Of a stretch of 47,179 nucleotides of DNA, positions 8,027 to 16,464 are shown one piece after another. Within the stretch, counting starts at the first letter, position 1. Each line of letters opens with the position of its first letter. The DNA comes from Clostridia bacterium (GTDB lineage Bacteria > Bacillota > Clostridia > Oscillospirales > Acutalibacteraceae). The position numbers and the translations under genes are program-made. Under the pieces are notes generated by a model. That model was not told the DNA's origin. It was given only the letters and a program-made list of their open reading frames with translations, and did no database searches. The DNA lies in NCBI GenBank assembly GCA_017942105.1, contig JAGAVE010000023.1, forward strand, positions 1-47,179, given 5' to 3'.

Positions 8027-10279
8027 ATGAAAAAGACCATTTCTGTCTTTCTTTCTTTTTGCCTTATTTTAACAACGCTTATTACGGGTGCTGTTACGGC
8101 TTTTGCTGAAGGCAATGTTCTTGAAGGTACAGACATTACCTGGAATTTCAACACTGAAACTAACGAACTTCATTTTGAAGGCGAAGGCGCTATTCCCGAT
8201 TTCAATCACCCTATTGTTGACGGTGATGAGGTTATTGAATACCCCTGGAAGGATTGTGCATACACGAGCATAGTTTTCGGCGAGGGTATCACAGGAATTG
8301 GCAATTACGCTTTTGCAAACAGCAAAACTCTTGAAAACATCGTTATACCTGACACGGTTACGCTTCTGGGAAAAGGAGTTTTTCTCGGTTGTACAAATCT
8401 TGAAAGCGCTGTCCTGCCTTCTGAGCCGACGGAAATCGGAGAAAGTATGTTCTCAAACTGCGAATCGCTCAAATCCGTAACCTTCGGCGCAAAGACCGAA
8501 AAAATCGGCAAGGAGGCCTTTTACGGTTGCTCCGCTCTTGAGTCAGTTGAGTTTCCTGCAACTTTGAAGGAGATCGGCGAAGCCGCTTTCCATTCTTCCG
8601 CACTAAAGGCTATCACTCTCCCCGAAGGCTTTGAAGCTATCGGCGAGCGCGCATTCTATGCTTGCGAAGAAGTTGAATCCGTTACTCTCCCCTCAACTCT
8701 CAGCACAATCGGAAAGTGGGCTTTTGAAAGCTGCCGCAGTCTTACTGAAATTACCTTCCCGGCTTCCGTTACTGCCATTCCGGAAAGTGTATGCACAGGC
8801 TGTCAGTCTCTTGAAAAGGTAACTCTTCCCGAAAGCATAACATCAATCGGCGCATATGCTTTTTACGGCTGTCCATCTCTTAAGGAAATAACGATACCCG
8901 CCGCAACAACCGCCATCGGCGAAAAAGCTATCGGCTACGGTAGATGGGGTTCAAAGGTATCAGGCTTCATAATCACTGGTTGCGCTAACTCTGAGCCTAT
9001 CCTCTCATATGCTAAAGCTCACGGTTTTGATTATAACCCCGTTGGCTATATCACGAGCGGCACCTGCGGCGAAAACGCAACCTGGGAATATAATGAAGAA
9101 GAAAAAACTCTTTATATAAACGGCTCAGGCGCAATGGCTGACTACGATGCAGATGATTTTGTAGCCTACAATCTTATCCCTTATGAAAATGTTGTAATTG
9201 CTCCCGAGATAACAAGAATCGGCAGCTACGCCTTCTATAATGCCGCCGCTATGGATTTCAACCTTTCTGAAAATGTTGCTGAAATCGGCGAAAAGGCTAT
9301 CGGATATTACGATAACGAAGGCGCTCCCGCCCTTCGCGAGGGTACAAGCATAACAGGCTATGACGGACTTGCTCCAATGGTTTATGCCGCTGAAAATAAT
9401 ATAACATTCAATTCTCTCGGCGAATTCATCGTTACAGAAGGCAAGCTCGGCGAAGACATCACCTGGGTTTATGATGTTGATACAAAGGTGCTTACCGTAA
9501 GCGGAACAGGAGAAACATACGATTATACATTTGAAAGCCTTCCCGAATTTGCAGACTATGATATTGAATCTATCACGGTTTCTGACGGAATTACTGTCCT
9601 CGGCGACTATGCTTTCTGCACAACGATTGCGTACAGCAGCATCACCCTCGGCAAGGACATTGAAGAAATCGGCGAAAAGGCTTTTGGATATATCAAGACT
9701 AACCTTTCTGACGAAGAAGGCAATCCGACGGATAAAATTGACGCCGTTGTTAATGAGTTTGCGGTTGTTAAAGGATATATTTCAACTCCCGCCGACGACT
9801 ATGCGCTTCGCAAAGGCATAAACTTTGAAGCTCTTGACGGTGACCTTCTTCCCCTCTTCTCCCTCGCTGTTGATTCTGTTATCGATCATATAAAGAGTAT
9901 TATTATTATCCACAAGAATAATCCTGACGAAAACGCAATTGCCGAAGCATTCCCAGTTGAAAGCTTTATTGAGGTTATTTTCCCCGAGGTTTTCGGCACA
10001 GGCAATGAGCTCACTCTCGTCAACGAAAACGGTACTTACACTTACAAGATAGTTGTTAAGGGTGACAATACGGGTGACGGTGAAATCAATTCATCCGATG
10101 CTCTTGCCGTCCTTCAGCATTCGGTTGAATCGGCCGTTATGGAGGACGAATGTGTTCTGAATGCAAGCGACCTTAACAATGACGGTGCTGTTAACTCATC
10201 CGATGCTCTTGCAATCCTTCAGATTGCAGTCGGTTCAAGAACTGATAACGCCGATTACAACCCCGGCATTATCAGATAA
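8027..10279 (+). CDS. secreted BspA-like leucine-rich-repeat protein with C-terminal dockerin
   Basis: This 750-residue protein has a signal peptide (KKTISVFLSFCLILTT, cleavage after AFA). It carries arrays of LRR_5/BspA-type repeats such as IGNYAFANSKTLENIVIPDTV and three copies of a W-x-(Y/F)-N...L-x-(I/V)-x-G-x-G module (near residues 38, 340 and 485). The C-terminus, from about residue 679, is a type I dockerin: two calcium-binding segments, GDNTGDGEINSSDALAVLQ and ASDLNNDGAVNSSDALAILQ. Dockerins bind cohesins on scaffoldins, so this protein is probably displayed on the surface or in a cellulosome-like complex, where the repeats may bind glycan or host surface. No catalytic domain is visible. 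It is monocistronic, with its own promoter and terminator. Confidence 0.88.
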   Translation: MKKTISVFLSFCLILTTLITGAVTAFAEGNVLEGTDITWNFNTETNELHFEGEGAIPDFNHPIVDGDEVIEYPWKDCAYTSIVFGEGITGIGNYAFANSKTLENIVIPDTVTLLGKGVFLGCTNLESAVLPSEPTEIGESMFSNCESLKSVTFGAKTEKIGKEAFYGCSALESVEFPATLKEIGEAAFHSSALKAITLPEGFEAIGERAFYACEEVESVTLPSTLSTIGKWAFESCRSLTEITFPASVTAIPESVCTGCQSLEKVTLPESITSIGAYAFYGCPSLKEITIPAATTAIGEKAIGYGRWGSKVSGFIITGCANSEPILSYAKAHGFDYNPVGYITSGTCGENATWEYNEEEKTLYINGSGAMADYDADDFVAYNLIPYENVVIAPEITRIGSYAFYNAAAMDFNLSENVAEIGEKAIGYYDNEGAPALREGTSITGYDGLAPMVYAAENNITFNSLGEFIVTEGKLGEDITWVYDVDTKVLTVSGTGETYDYTFESLPEFADYDIESITVSDGITVLGDYAFCTTIAYSSITLGKDIEEIGEKAFGYIKTNLSDEEGNPTDKIDAVVNEFAVVKGYISTPADDYALRKGINFEALDGDLLPLFSLAVDSVIDHIKSIIIIHKNNPDENAIAEAFPVESFIEVIFPEVFGTGNELTLVNENGTYTYKIVVKGDNTGDGEINSSDALAVLQHSVESAVMEDECVLNASDLNNDGAVNSSDALAILQIAVGSRTDNADYNPGIIR

Positions 10280-10330
10280 CATCAAAAACCGTCACTTTAC
10301 ACAAAAGAAACAAGCTTAAATTTACACCAT

Positions 10331-10373
10331 ACGGCTGTGAGCTTTATTACAAGGCTCTCAGCCGTTGTTTTTT
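10331..10373 (+). terminator. terminator of the LRR/dockerin gene
   Basis: ACGGCTG-T-GAGC pairs with GCTC-T-CAGCCGT (one T-T mismatch), followed by TGTTTTTT. Confidence 0.85.
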
Positions 10374-10415
10374 GGTTAATTTTTAAATATTTTTAACATA
10401 TTTTTTCAATTTCTA

Positions 10416-10444
10416 TTGTTTTTTCTGTTGATATGTGATATAGT
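10416..10444 (+). promoter_or_regulatory. promoter of the EF-G-like gene
   Basis: TTGTTT (10416-10421), 17 bases, TATAGT (10439-10444). This gives an untranslated leader of about 90 bases before the TTG start; I see no riboswitch in it. Confidence 0.65.
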
Positions 10445-10539
10445 AACCGTATGATGCGTTGGTAAGCAGGATGCTTTTTACACAAAAAACACAGCAAATA
10501 TAAACCTGACGCTCAATGATAAACAAGGAGGAATTTGTT

Positions 10540-12579
10540 TTGAAATACTATAACGCGAAGGATATCCGTAACATTACACTTGCCGGTCACGCAGGTCGAG
10601 GCAAAACTACTCTTGCCGAAGCTATGCTTTATATTGCAGGACTTACAGACAGATTGGGAAGAGTTGAAGAGGGCAACACAGCTCTTGACTTCGACCCCGA
10701 AGAGAAGCGCCGCCATGTTTCAGTTGCCGCATCTCTTGCTCCCATCGAATGGAAAGACTGCAAGCTTAACATAATCGACACTCCGGGTCTCTTCGACTTC
10801 GAAGGCGAAATGGCTGAAGGTATCACAGCTTCAGAGTGCGTTCTCATCGTTCTCGGTGCAGGTCATAAGTATGATGTAGGTGCTGAAAAGGCTTTCAAGG
10901 CCGCTAAGAAGAGAGGCAAAATGTTCGCTATCACCCGTTGCGATAAGGAGCACGCTGATTTCTACAAGACATTTGACGAAGTACGCGCTGTTCACGGCGG
11001 TGCTGTCTGCCCTGTTATCGTTCCTTACATAGTTGACGGTCAGGTTAAGGCTTATGTTAACCTTGCTTCCCGTAAGGGCTTTGAGTATAAGGACGGCAAG
11101 GCAACAGAAATCCCGATGCCGAACGATCCGAAGATTATGGAAATGCTCGACATCCTTACAGAGGCTGTTGCAACCGCAAGCGATGACCTTATGGAGAAAT
11201 TCTTCGCAGGCGAAGAGTTTACAAGAAAAGAAATTATCACAGCTCTTAATCAGGGCGTTAATGAATCATCGGTTTATCCCGTTTACGCTTGCTCGGGTTA
11301 CACTATGGACGGCGTTGAAATGCTTATGGACGAACTCGCATACTCAGCTCCCGACGCTGCTTCATACGCAGGCGGCAAAGATGTTGATTGCGACGAGGAC
11401 GGTCCTCTTGCAGCTCTTTGCTTCAAGACGGTCGCTGACCCGTTCGTTGGTAAGATGTCATACTTCAAGGTAAGCAGCGGTAAAATCACTCCCGAAACTC
11501 CTGTTTATAACGCTCGTACAGGCGAAACAGAAAGAATGGGTAAGATCATCACAGTACGCGGTAACAAATCAGAGGATTGCAAGTGCATCCCTGCTGGCGA
11601 CATCGGCGTTGTTACAAAGCTTAACTGCGTAAAGACAGGCGACACAATCTGCTCAGCTAACAATGTAATTGAGCTAAGTGGCGTTAAATTCCCGACTCCT
11701 TGCCTTTCAATGGCTGTTAAGGCTTGCAAGAAGGGCGACGAGGAAAAGATCGTTTCTGCTATCAACCGTCTTCTTGAAGAAGATCCGACAATCAAGTTTG
11801 AAATGAATAAGGAAACAAAGGAGCAGATTCTCTCCGGTCTCGGCGAGCAGCATCTTGACATCATCGTTTCTAAGCTCAGAAGCAAGTTCGGCCTTGATGT
11901 TGAGCTTACAGTTCCGAGAGTAGCATATAGAGAAGCTATCCGTAAGACAGTTCAGGTTCAGGGTCGTCATAAGAAGCAGTCAGGTGGTCACGGTCAGTTC
12001 GGTGACGTTTGGATCCGCTTTGAGCCGACAGAGGAAGAAGGACTTATCTTCGAATCTGAGGTTGTCGGCGGTTCTGTTCCGAAGAACTTCTTCCCCGCAG
12101 TTGAAAAGGGTCTTAACGAGTGCATGAAGAAAGGCGTTATGGCAGGCTATCCGATGGTTGGTCTTAAGGCTGTTCTTTACGACGGTTCTTACCATCCGGT
12201 TGACTCTTCTGAAATGGCATTCAAGATGGCTGCAAGTATCGCCTTCAAATCAGGTATTCCGCAGGCTAACCCGACAATCCTTGAACCCGTTGGTACTTTG
12301 AAGGCTGTTATGCCCGAAGCATTCCTCGGCGATATCATGGGTGATGTAACAAAGCGTCGCGGCCGTGTTCTCGGTATGGGCGCATCTGAGGAAGAGCCGA
12401 AGTATCAGGAGCTTGTTGCTGAAGTTCCGATGGCTGAAATGAACAACTTCTCAACAGTTCTTCGTTCAGTTACAGCCGGCAGAGGCTACTACACATTCGA
12501 ATTCACCCGTTACGAAGACGCTCCTGCATCGGTTGCCGAAAAGGTTATCGCTGAAGCAAAGGTTGACGACGACGAATAA
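10540..12579 (+). CDS. EF-G-like translational GTPase (paralogue with altered G motifs)
   Basis: This protein of 679 residues has the EF-G domain order: GTPase domain (1 to about 270), beta-barrel domain II, and domains III-V (VPRVAYREAIRKTV, then GHGQFGDVWIRFEP of domain IV). The start is TTG 10540, with AAGGAGGA at 10526-10533; the upstream ATG 10516 lies before that site. G1 is GHAGRGKT (16-23). G3 is DTPGL (80-84) instead of DTPGH, losing the histidine that triggers GTP hydrolysis in EF-G. G4 reads TRCD instead of NKxD, and the switch I RGITI is RHVSV. Such divergent EF-G-like proteins occur alongside canonical EF-G in many Clostridia; their role is not settled. The canonical fusA is presumably elsewhere. 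Confidence 0.85.
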   Translation: MKYYNAKDIRNITLAGHAGRGKTTLAEAMLYIAGLTDRLGRVEEGNTALDFDPEEKRRHVSVAASLAPIEWKDCKLNIIDTPGLFDFEGEMAEGITASECVLIVLGAGHKYDVGAEKAFKAAKKRGKMFAITRCDKEHADFYKTFDEVRAVHGGAVCPVIVPYIVDGQVKAYVNLASRKGFEYKDGKATEIPMPNDPKIMEMLDILTEAVATASDDLMEKFFAGEEFTRKEIITALNQGVNESSVYPVYACSGYTMDGVEMLMDELAYSAPDAASYAGGKDVDCDEDGPLAALCFKTVADPFVGKMSYFKVSSGKITPETPVYNARTGETERMGKIITVRGNKSEDCKCIPAGDIGVVTKLNCVKTGDTICSANNVIELSGVKFPTPCLSMAVKACKKGDEEKIVSAINRLLEEDPTIKFEMNKETKEQILSGLGEQHLDIIVSKLRSKFGLDVELTVPRVAYREAIRKTVQVQGRHKKQSGGHGQFGDVWIRFEPTEEEGLIFESEVVGGSVPKNFFPAVEKGLNECMKKGVMAGYPMVGLKAVLYDGSYHPVDSSEMAFKMAASIAFKSGIPQANPTILEPVGTLKAVMPEAFLGDIMGDVTKRRGRVLGMGASEEEPKYQELVAEVPMAEMNNFSTVLRSVTAGRGYYTFEFTRYEDAPASVAEKVIAEAKVDDDE

Positions 12580-12591
12580 TTGAATACATAG

Positions 12592-12625
12592 AAAACGGAG
12601 ATGGTGCGAGCCGTCTCCGTTTTGC
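12592..12625 (+). terminator. terminator of the EF-G-like gene
   Basis: AAAACGGAGA-T-GG pairs with CC-G-TCTCCGTTTT, ending in a short T run. Confidence 0.75.
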
Positions 12626-12641
12626 TTACCTTTATTTACAC

Positions 12642-12670
12642 TTGCATTAAAATGTAAAATATGATAAACT
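12642..12670 (+). promoter_or_regulatory. promoter of the acyltransferase gene
   Basis: TTGCAT (12642-12647), 17-base spacer, TAAACT (12665-12670), 29 bases before the ATG. Confidence 0.75.
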
Positions 12671-12699
12671 TGCTTTGATTTTGGATTTGGAGTGATTGA

Positions 12700-14010
12700 A
12701 TGAATGATATCAAAGATTACATTGATTACCCCGCAGATGTAAAAAAATATGACACATCAAAGCTTCCGAAAAGGCAGAATTTCTTTTTTACATCACTTTT
12801 ATATATTGCATCAAGCGTTTTTGTTTCAAGAATAAAAAAAGGCAGTAAGGTTGAAAAAATCAATATGGACGGTCTTAAGCCGCCTTATCTGCTTCTGAGC
12901 AATCATATGGAGTTTACCGACTTTCCCATTAAATACAAGGCGACCTTCCCTCACAGAGTGCATACAATCGCAACGCTTGAGGGTTATTACCACAAGCCGT
13001 GGGTTATGGAGCAGATAGGCTCTATCTGCAAGAGAAAATTTACGACGGATATCAGCCTCGTGCGTGCGTGTGCAAAGGTTCTCAGGGAGTACAAGGATGT
13101 TTTATGCATCTATCCCGAAGCTCGCTACTCCCCTATCGGCACGACATCTATCATCCCCGAGGTTATCGGCAAGCTGGCTAAGAAAAACCATGTGCCCGTC
13201 GTAGTTATCCTTCACCACGGGAACTATCTGCGTGCGCCCTTCTGGGATTTCAGACGCAAAAAGGAAGTTCCTCTTTACGCAACGATGAAGCAGATTCTCA
13301 CTGCTGAGCAGGTTGAAGAAATGAGCGTTGAGGAAATCAACGAAACCATACGCCAAGAAATGCAGTATGACGAATACAAATGGCAGAAGGATAATAACAT
13401 CCGTATAACCGAGGATTTCCGCGCAGAAGGACTTCACAAGGTGCTTTATCAGTGCCCCCATTGTATGACGGAGTCAAAAATGAATTCAAAGGGAATCCAC
13501 CTTTTCTGCGAGGAATGCGGGAAGAAATGGGAGATGACGGAGCTCGGCGAGTTGAAAGCTCTTGAAGGCGAAACGGAATTTTCTCACATCCCTGACTGGT
13601 TCGAATGGGAAAGGGCAAATGTCCGCAAGGAAATCGAAAACGGAAGCTACAGCTTTGAGGACGATGTCCGTGTTTACACACTCCCCGGTGCCCACAAATA
13701 TTACTATATGGGTGACGCTAAGGTAAGGCACAATATCGAGGAAGGCTTTGTCCTTGACGGCAGCTATAACGGCGAGCCTTATAGAGTACAGAGGACACCG
13801 AAAAGCCTCTACAGCCTCCATGTTGAATATGATTACTGCCACATCGAGCCGATTGACTGCTTTGATATTTCAACTCAGCACGATTCATTCTTCTGCTACC
13901 CGTCAAAGCCGAATGTTATAACAAAACTCTCTTTTGCAACCGAGGAAATGTATAAAATCCTTGAAGAGCAAGCTCCGAAAAAGAAGAAGAGAGAAAGAAC
14001 GAAAGTTTAA
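12700..14010 (+). CDS. PlsC-type 1-acylglycerol-3-phosphate acyltransferase family protein with zinc ribbon
   Basis: The N-terminal half is a membrane-associated acyltransferase with the catalytic H-x4-D motif NHMEFTD (H69, D74) and the acceptor-binding motif YPEARYS. The family transfers acyl chains to lysophospholipids or related acceptors. Residues from about 250 hold a zinc ribbon (CPHC ... CEEC), and the C-terminal half (GEPYRVQRTPKSLYSLHVEYDY) is an extra strand-rich domain. At 436 residues it is much longer than typical PlsC (about 200-250). The zinc ribbon suggests a lipid or protein partner different from standard phosphatidate synthesis. It is transcribed alone from its own promoter. 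Confidence 0.8.
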   Translation: MNDIKDYIDYPADVKKYDTSKLPKRQNFFFTSLLYIASSVFVSRIKKGSKVEKINMDGLKPPYLLLSNHMEFTDFPIKYKATFPHRVHTIATLEGYYHKPWVMEQIGSICKRKFTTDISLVRACAKVLREYKDVLCIYPEARYSPIGTTSIIPEVIGKLAKKNHVPVVVILHHGNYLRAPFWDFRRKKEVPLYATMKQILTAEQVEEMSVEEINETIRQEMQYDEYKWQKDNNIRITEDFRAEGLHKVLYQCPHCMTESKMNSKGIHLFCEECGKKWEMTELGELKALEGETEFSHIPDWFEWERANVRKEIENGSYSFEDDVRVYTLPGAHKYYYMGDAKVRHNIEEGFVLDGSYNGEPYRVQRTPKSLYSLHVEYDYCHIEPIDCFDISTQHDSFFCYPSKPNVITKLSFATEEMYKILEEQAPKKKKRERTKV

Positions 14011-14011
14011 A

Positions 14012-14046
14012 AAAGAACCTGATGGATTTTTCCCGTCAGGTTCTTT
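14012..14046. terminator. bidirectional terminator between acyltransferase and ABC genes
   Basis: AAAGAACCTGA-T-GG and CC-G-TCAGGTTCTTT form the stem. The minus strand is followed by TTTTTT, so it mainly ends the ABC operon, and it also serves the acyltransferase on the plus strand. Confidence 0.75.
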
Positions 14047-14112
14047 ATACTTTATCAAGCCAAACTCCAAGAATTTATGTGTAATATAATAAATGATATG
14101 TAACATATGCAT

Positions 14113-15237
14113 TTACTTTGAATTTAAAAACCGTTCACTCTTCATGTATTTTATACCAAAAATACCCATCAAAAAAACAAAAATTATGCTAACTAAAACG
14201 GTTATCAAAACTTCATTTAATCTCACAAATCCTTTAAAAGCATTGTTAAAACATAAAACCAAATTAACAATAGGAATATAAGTAATCAAAGTATTTTCTG
14301 CACTAATATATCCCAAAACATTCAGAACTGTTGCGCTCACAGGTATAACTACTACAACTTCATTTATAAATTGTGAATTTTTAATACCTTTAGATACAAT
14401 TGAAACATTAGAAGAAAGCGATACAGCAATCAACGCAAGTAACCACAACGACAAAATCATAATTGATATGTTTGTTATTATACTTCCATTTTTAAAGAAA
14501 CCAAACAAATCGTGCACATTATCCTCAAAAGCAAATGTTGCCAACAAAGAAATACCACTAAAAATTATATTAAAAAGCGATACAGTAAATAACGCAAACA
14601 TTTTCCCAAAATAAATATACTCTTTTTTCGTTCCTGAAAGGAGCAACATTTCAAGAGTTTTTCTTTCTTTCTCTCCTGCAAAAAAATCATTAGAAAAGCT
14701 AGATATGCTTTGAAAAATAATTAAAACTAAAAAAATCGGTATAAACATATTAGAAATGGAATCAGACACATTTGATATCTTCCCTGTTTCATCTTTTAAA
14801 TTAAATTGATACACATCAGTATACATTTCTTTGATAAATTCATTGTAATATTTCTGAAAATCTTCACCTAATTTTGTAGTCGTTGATATCGAATTATAGG
14901 AATTCGAATTATGAATAAAATCATAATTGCCCTCGTTTATGTATAAATAACAATCTAATATTCCTTTTTTTAGATCTTCTTCAGGAGTATCGGTATTAAT
15001 CAAATTGATTCTAAAACATTGACTAACAATAATGTATTGACTAAAAATATTATAGGCCTCAGCAGAGTCTGTTGTAACCGCAATATTAATCGAGTCTTGA
15101 TTATCCTTATTCAAATATTTCAAACCTGTATTAAACACAGGAAAAATCAAAAGCGGTATTAACATAACTATTAATATTGATTTATCCCTAAATATCCCAA
15201 GCAGTTCTTTTTTAAATATAGTATATATTATTCTCAC
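14113..15237 (-). CDS. ABC-2 type export permease (NatB-like)
   Basis: This 374-residue membrane protein has the ABC-2 exporter layout. An N-terminal helix (IIYTIFKKELLGIFRDKSILIVMLIP) is followed by a large extracytoplasmic domain (about 40-165) and five C-terminal helices, including FFAGEKERKTLEMLLLSGTKK, the conserved cytoplasmic coupling segment. It pairs with the ATPase one base upstream. NatAB-type exporters move sodium, drugs or peptides. The neighbouring small hydrophobic peptide gene suggests peptide export or self-protection, but this is inference. The DNA is clearly more AT-rich than the flanking genes, as expected for acquired DNA. Confidence 0.85.
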   Translation of the reverse strand: MRIIYTIFKKELLGIFRDKSILIVMLIPLLIFPVFNTGLKYLNKDNQDSINIAVTTDSAEAYNIFSQYIIVSQCFRINLINTDTPEEDLKKGILDCYLYINEGNYDFIHNSNSYNSISTTTKLGEDFQKYYNEFIKEMYTDVYQFNLKDETGKISNVSDSISNMFIPIFLVLIIFQSISSFSNDFFAGEKERKTLEMLLLSGTKKEYIYFGKMFALFTVSLFNIIFSGISLLATFAFEDNVHDLFGFFKNGSIITNISIMILSLWLLALIAVSLSSNVSIVSKGIKNSQFINEVVVVIPVSATVLNVLGYISAENTLITYIPIVNLVLCFNNAFKGFVRLNEVLITVLVSIIFVFLMGIFGIKYMKSERFLNSK

Positions 15238-15238
15238 T

Positions 15239-15934
15239 TTATTGTTCCTCCTTCATTGAGCCAACAATGAGTGAACTTTTCTTGTCTGTTTCACAGTTTT
15301 TAAAAAACTCGTTTGTATCAATCTTATTTACAATCTTGCCACTATTTAAAAATGCTATACTGTCACTTAAATCTGATATTTCAAAAATATTATGCGTAGC
15401 AATCAATATAGTTTTGTTTTTTGTCTTCAAAAACCTTATAAAATCAACAACATCATTTGTTGCTTCCAAATCCAAACCTGTTGAAGGCTCATCTAATAAA
15501 AGAACATTAGGATCGTGCAATATAGAAATAGCAAGCGCTATCTTTTGTCTCATTCCCCTCGAAAAGGTGTGAGCACGTTTGTTTATAAACCATTTAAATT
15601 TCAAAATATTATCTAACTCATCTATTCGTTCCTCTATTAACTGCTTATCAAGTCCATAGAGTTTTCCAAAATAATGAATAATTTCATAAGCTGTTAAACT
15701 TCCGTACAAGTTAACATCTCCACCAAGTAAAACTCCAATGCTACTGTCTTTTTCAAACTCTATTTTTCCTGAATCAGGTTTTAGCAGACCGGATATTAAC
15801 CGAATAAGTGTACTTTTTCCCGCACCGTTTTGTCCTACCAAAGCTGTTATTTCGCCGCTATTAATAATTAAATCTAAACCATTAATTACATTGGTGTTAG
15901 AAAAGCTTTTTGTTAAATTTATAATTTTTATCAT
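15239..15934 (-). CDS. ABC transporter ATP-binding protein (NatA/CcmA-like)
   Basis: This 231-residue ATPase carries Walker A GQNGAGKST (about 35-43), a SRGMRQKIALAISILHDP signature and Walker B LLLDEPSTGLD, followed by the switch histidine in IATHN. It would energise the ABC-2 permease encoded one base downstream. The ATG at 15934 has an AAGAGG site. A stable hairpin (15954-15983) and the 24-residue peptide gene lie just upstream in the same transcript, below an XRE operator. Confidence 0.92.
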   Translation of the reverse strand: MIKIINLTKSFSNTNVINGLDLIINSGEITALVGQNGAGKSTLIRLISGLLKPDSGKIEFEKDSSIGVLLGGDVNLYGSLTAYEIIHYFGKLYGLDKQLIEERIDELDNILKFKWFINKRAHTFSRGMRQKIALAISILHDPNVLLLDEPSTGLDLEATNDVVDFIRFLKTKNKTILIATHNIFEISDLSDSIAFLNSGKIVNKIDTNEFFKNCETDKKSSLIVGSMKEEQ

Positions 15935-15953
15935 AACAACCTCTTATAATTCC

Positions 15954-15983
15954 GTGTGGGCACGGCAAATACCGCACCCACAC
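15954..15983 (-). other. intercistronic hairpin between peptide gene and ABC ATPase
   Basis: GTGTGGG and CCCACAC pair around an inner CGG/CCG stem with a 2-base internal loop. There is no T run on the minus strand, so it is more likely an RNA processing or stability element, or a partial attenuator. That would let the peptide be made in excess over the ABC genes. Confidence 0.6.
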
Positions 15984-15991
15984 TTTTCAAA

Positions 15992-16066
15992 TTACTTTCT
16001 GCGAAGCTTCCATGCAGCACCAACAACTACTACTGCATATACGCAAGAATAAGCCAAAAATCCCAT
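15992..16066 (-). CDS. 24-residue hydrophobic peptide with one Cys and a basic tail
   Basis: A short frame from ATG 16066 has an AAGGAGA site 6 bases upstream. It encodes MGFLAYSCVYAVVVVGAA, then WKLRRK: a single hydrophobic stretch with one cysteine and a positively charged end. It is the first gene after the operator-containing promoter of the ABC exporter. It could be an exported signal or bacteriocin-like peptide, a small membrane subunit of the transporter, or a leader peptide. I do not recognise a family. The good ribosome binding site and conserved-looking operon position are the only support. Confidence 0.55.
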   Translation of the reverse strand: MGFLAYSCVYAVVVVGAAWKLRRK

Positions 16067-16092
16067 GGTAGTTCTCCTTTCTTAGTATTAAA

Positions 16093-16110
16093 TATAACCA
16101 AACGGTTATA
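16093..16110. promoter_or_regulatory. operator 1, perfect palindrome
   Basis: TATAACC-AAAC-GGTTATA: 7-bp arms with a 4-base centre. It lies upstream of the peptide/ABC transcript, probably over or next to its -10 region. It shares ACCAAACGGTTAT with operator 2. Confidence 0.75.
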
Positions 16111-16146
16111 TTTGAGAATATAATAATCCAATTGTGTTAAAATGTC

Positions 16147-16163
16147 AATACCAAACGGTTATT
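16147..16163. promoter_or_regulatory. operator 2, near-palindrome
   Basis: AATACC-AAAC-GGTTATT repeats the 13-base core ACCAAACGGTTAT of operator 1 in the same orientation, 53 bases away (about five helical turns). It sits just before the XRE gene, which suggests autoregulation and looping between the two sites. Confidence 0.75.
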
Positions 16164-16184
16164 TTTAATTTGCAGGTGTTGAGT

Positions 16185-16409
16185 ATGGACAACTACTATC
16201 CAAGACTAAAAAACCTCCGCGAAGATTTCGATTATTCTCAGCAATTTGTTTCCGACTATCTTATGATGAAGCAACCTCAGTACAGCCGTTACGAGCGAGG
16301 CTTAAGAGATGTTCCTACTGATGTGCTCATCCGCCTTGCAAGACTTTACAACACTTCCACAGACTATATTCTGGGTCTCACCACCAATATCAAACCTTAT
16401 GAAAAATAA
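16185..16409 (+). CDS. XRE-family transcriptional regulator
   Basis: This 74-residue protein is essentially one lambda Cro/C1-type helix-turn-helix domain: LKNLREDFDYSQQFVSDYLMMKQPQYSRYERG, then VPTDVLIRLARLYNTSTDYILGLT. The start at ATG 16185 (or TTG 16179) fits the family; the open frame begins earlier, at 16134, but would add an unrelated extension across operator 2. It is divergent from the peptide/ABC operon, and the two matching operators between them make it the likely repressor of that operon and of itself. A strong terminator follows. Confidence 0.88.
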   Translation: MDNYYPRLKNLREDFDYSQQFVSDYLMMKQPQYSRYERGLRDVPTDVLIRLARLYNTSTDYILGLTTNIKPYEK

Positions 16410-16412
16410 AGT

Positions 16413-16443
16413 CACGCACTGCGGCTCGCAGTGCGTGTTTTTT
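16413..16443 (+). terminator. terminator of the XRE regulator gene
   Basis: CACGCACTGCG and CGCAGTGCGTG form a perfect 11-bp stem with a 3-base loop, followed by TTTTTT. It may also serve the PHP gene on the other strand. Confidence 0.92.
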
Positions 16444-16464
16444 GTGTGTTTAAATTTACAAATC

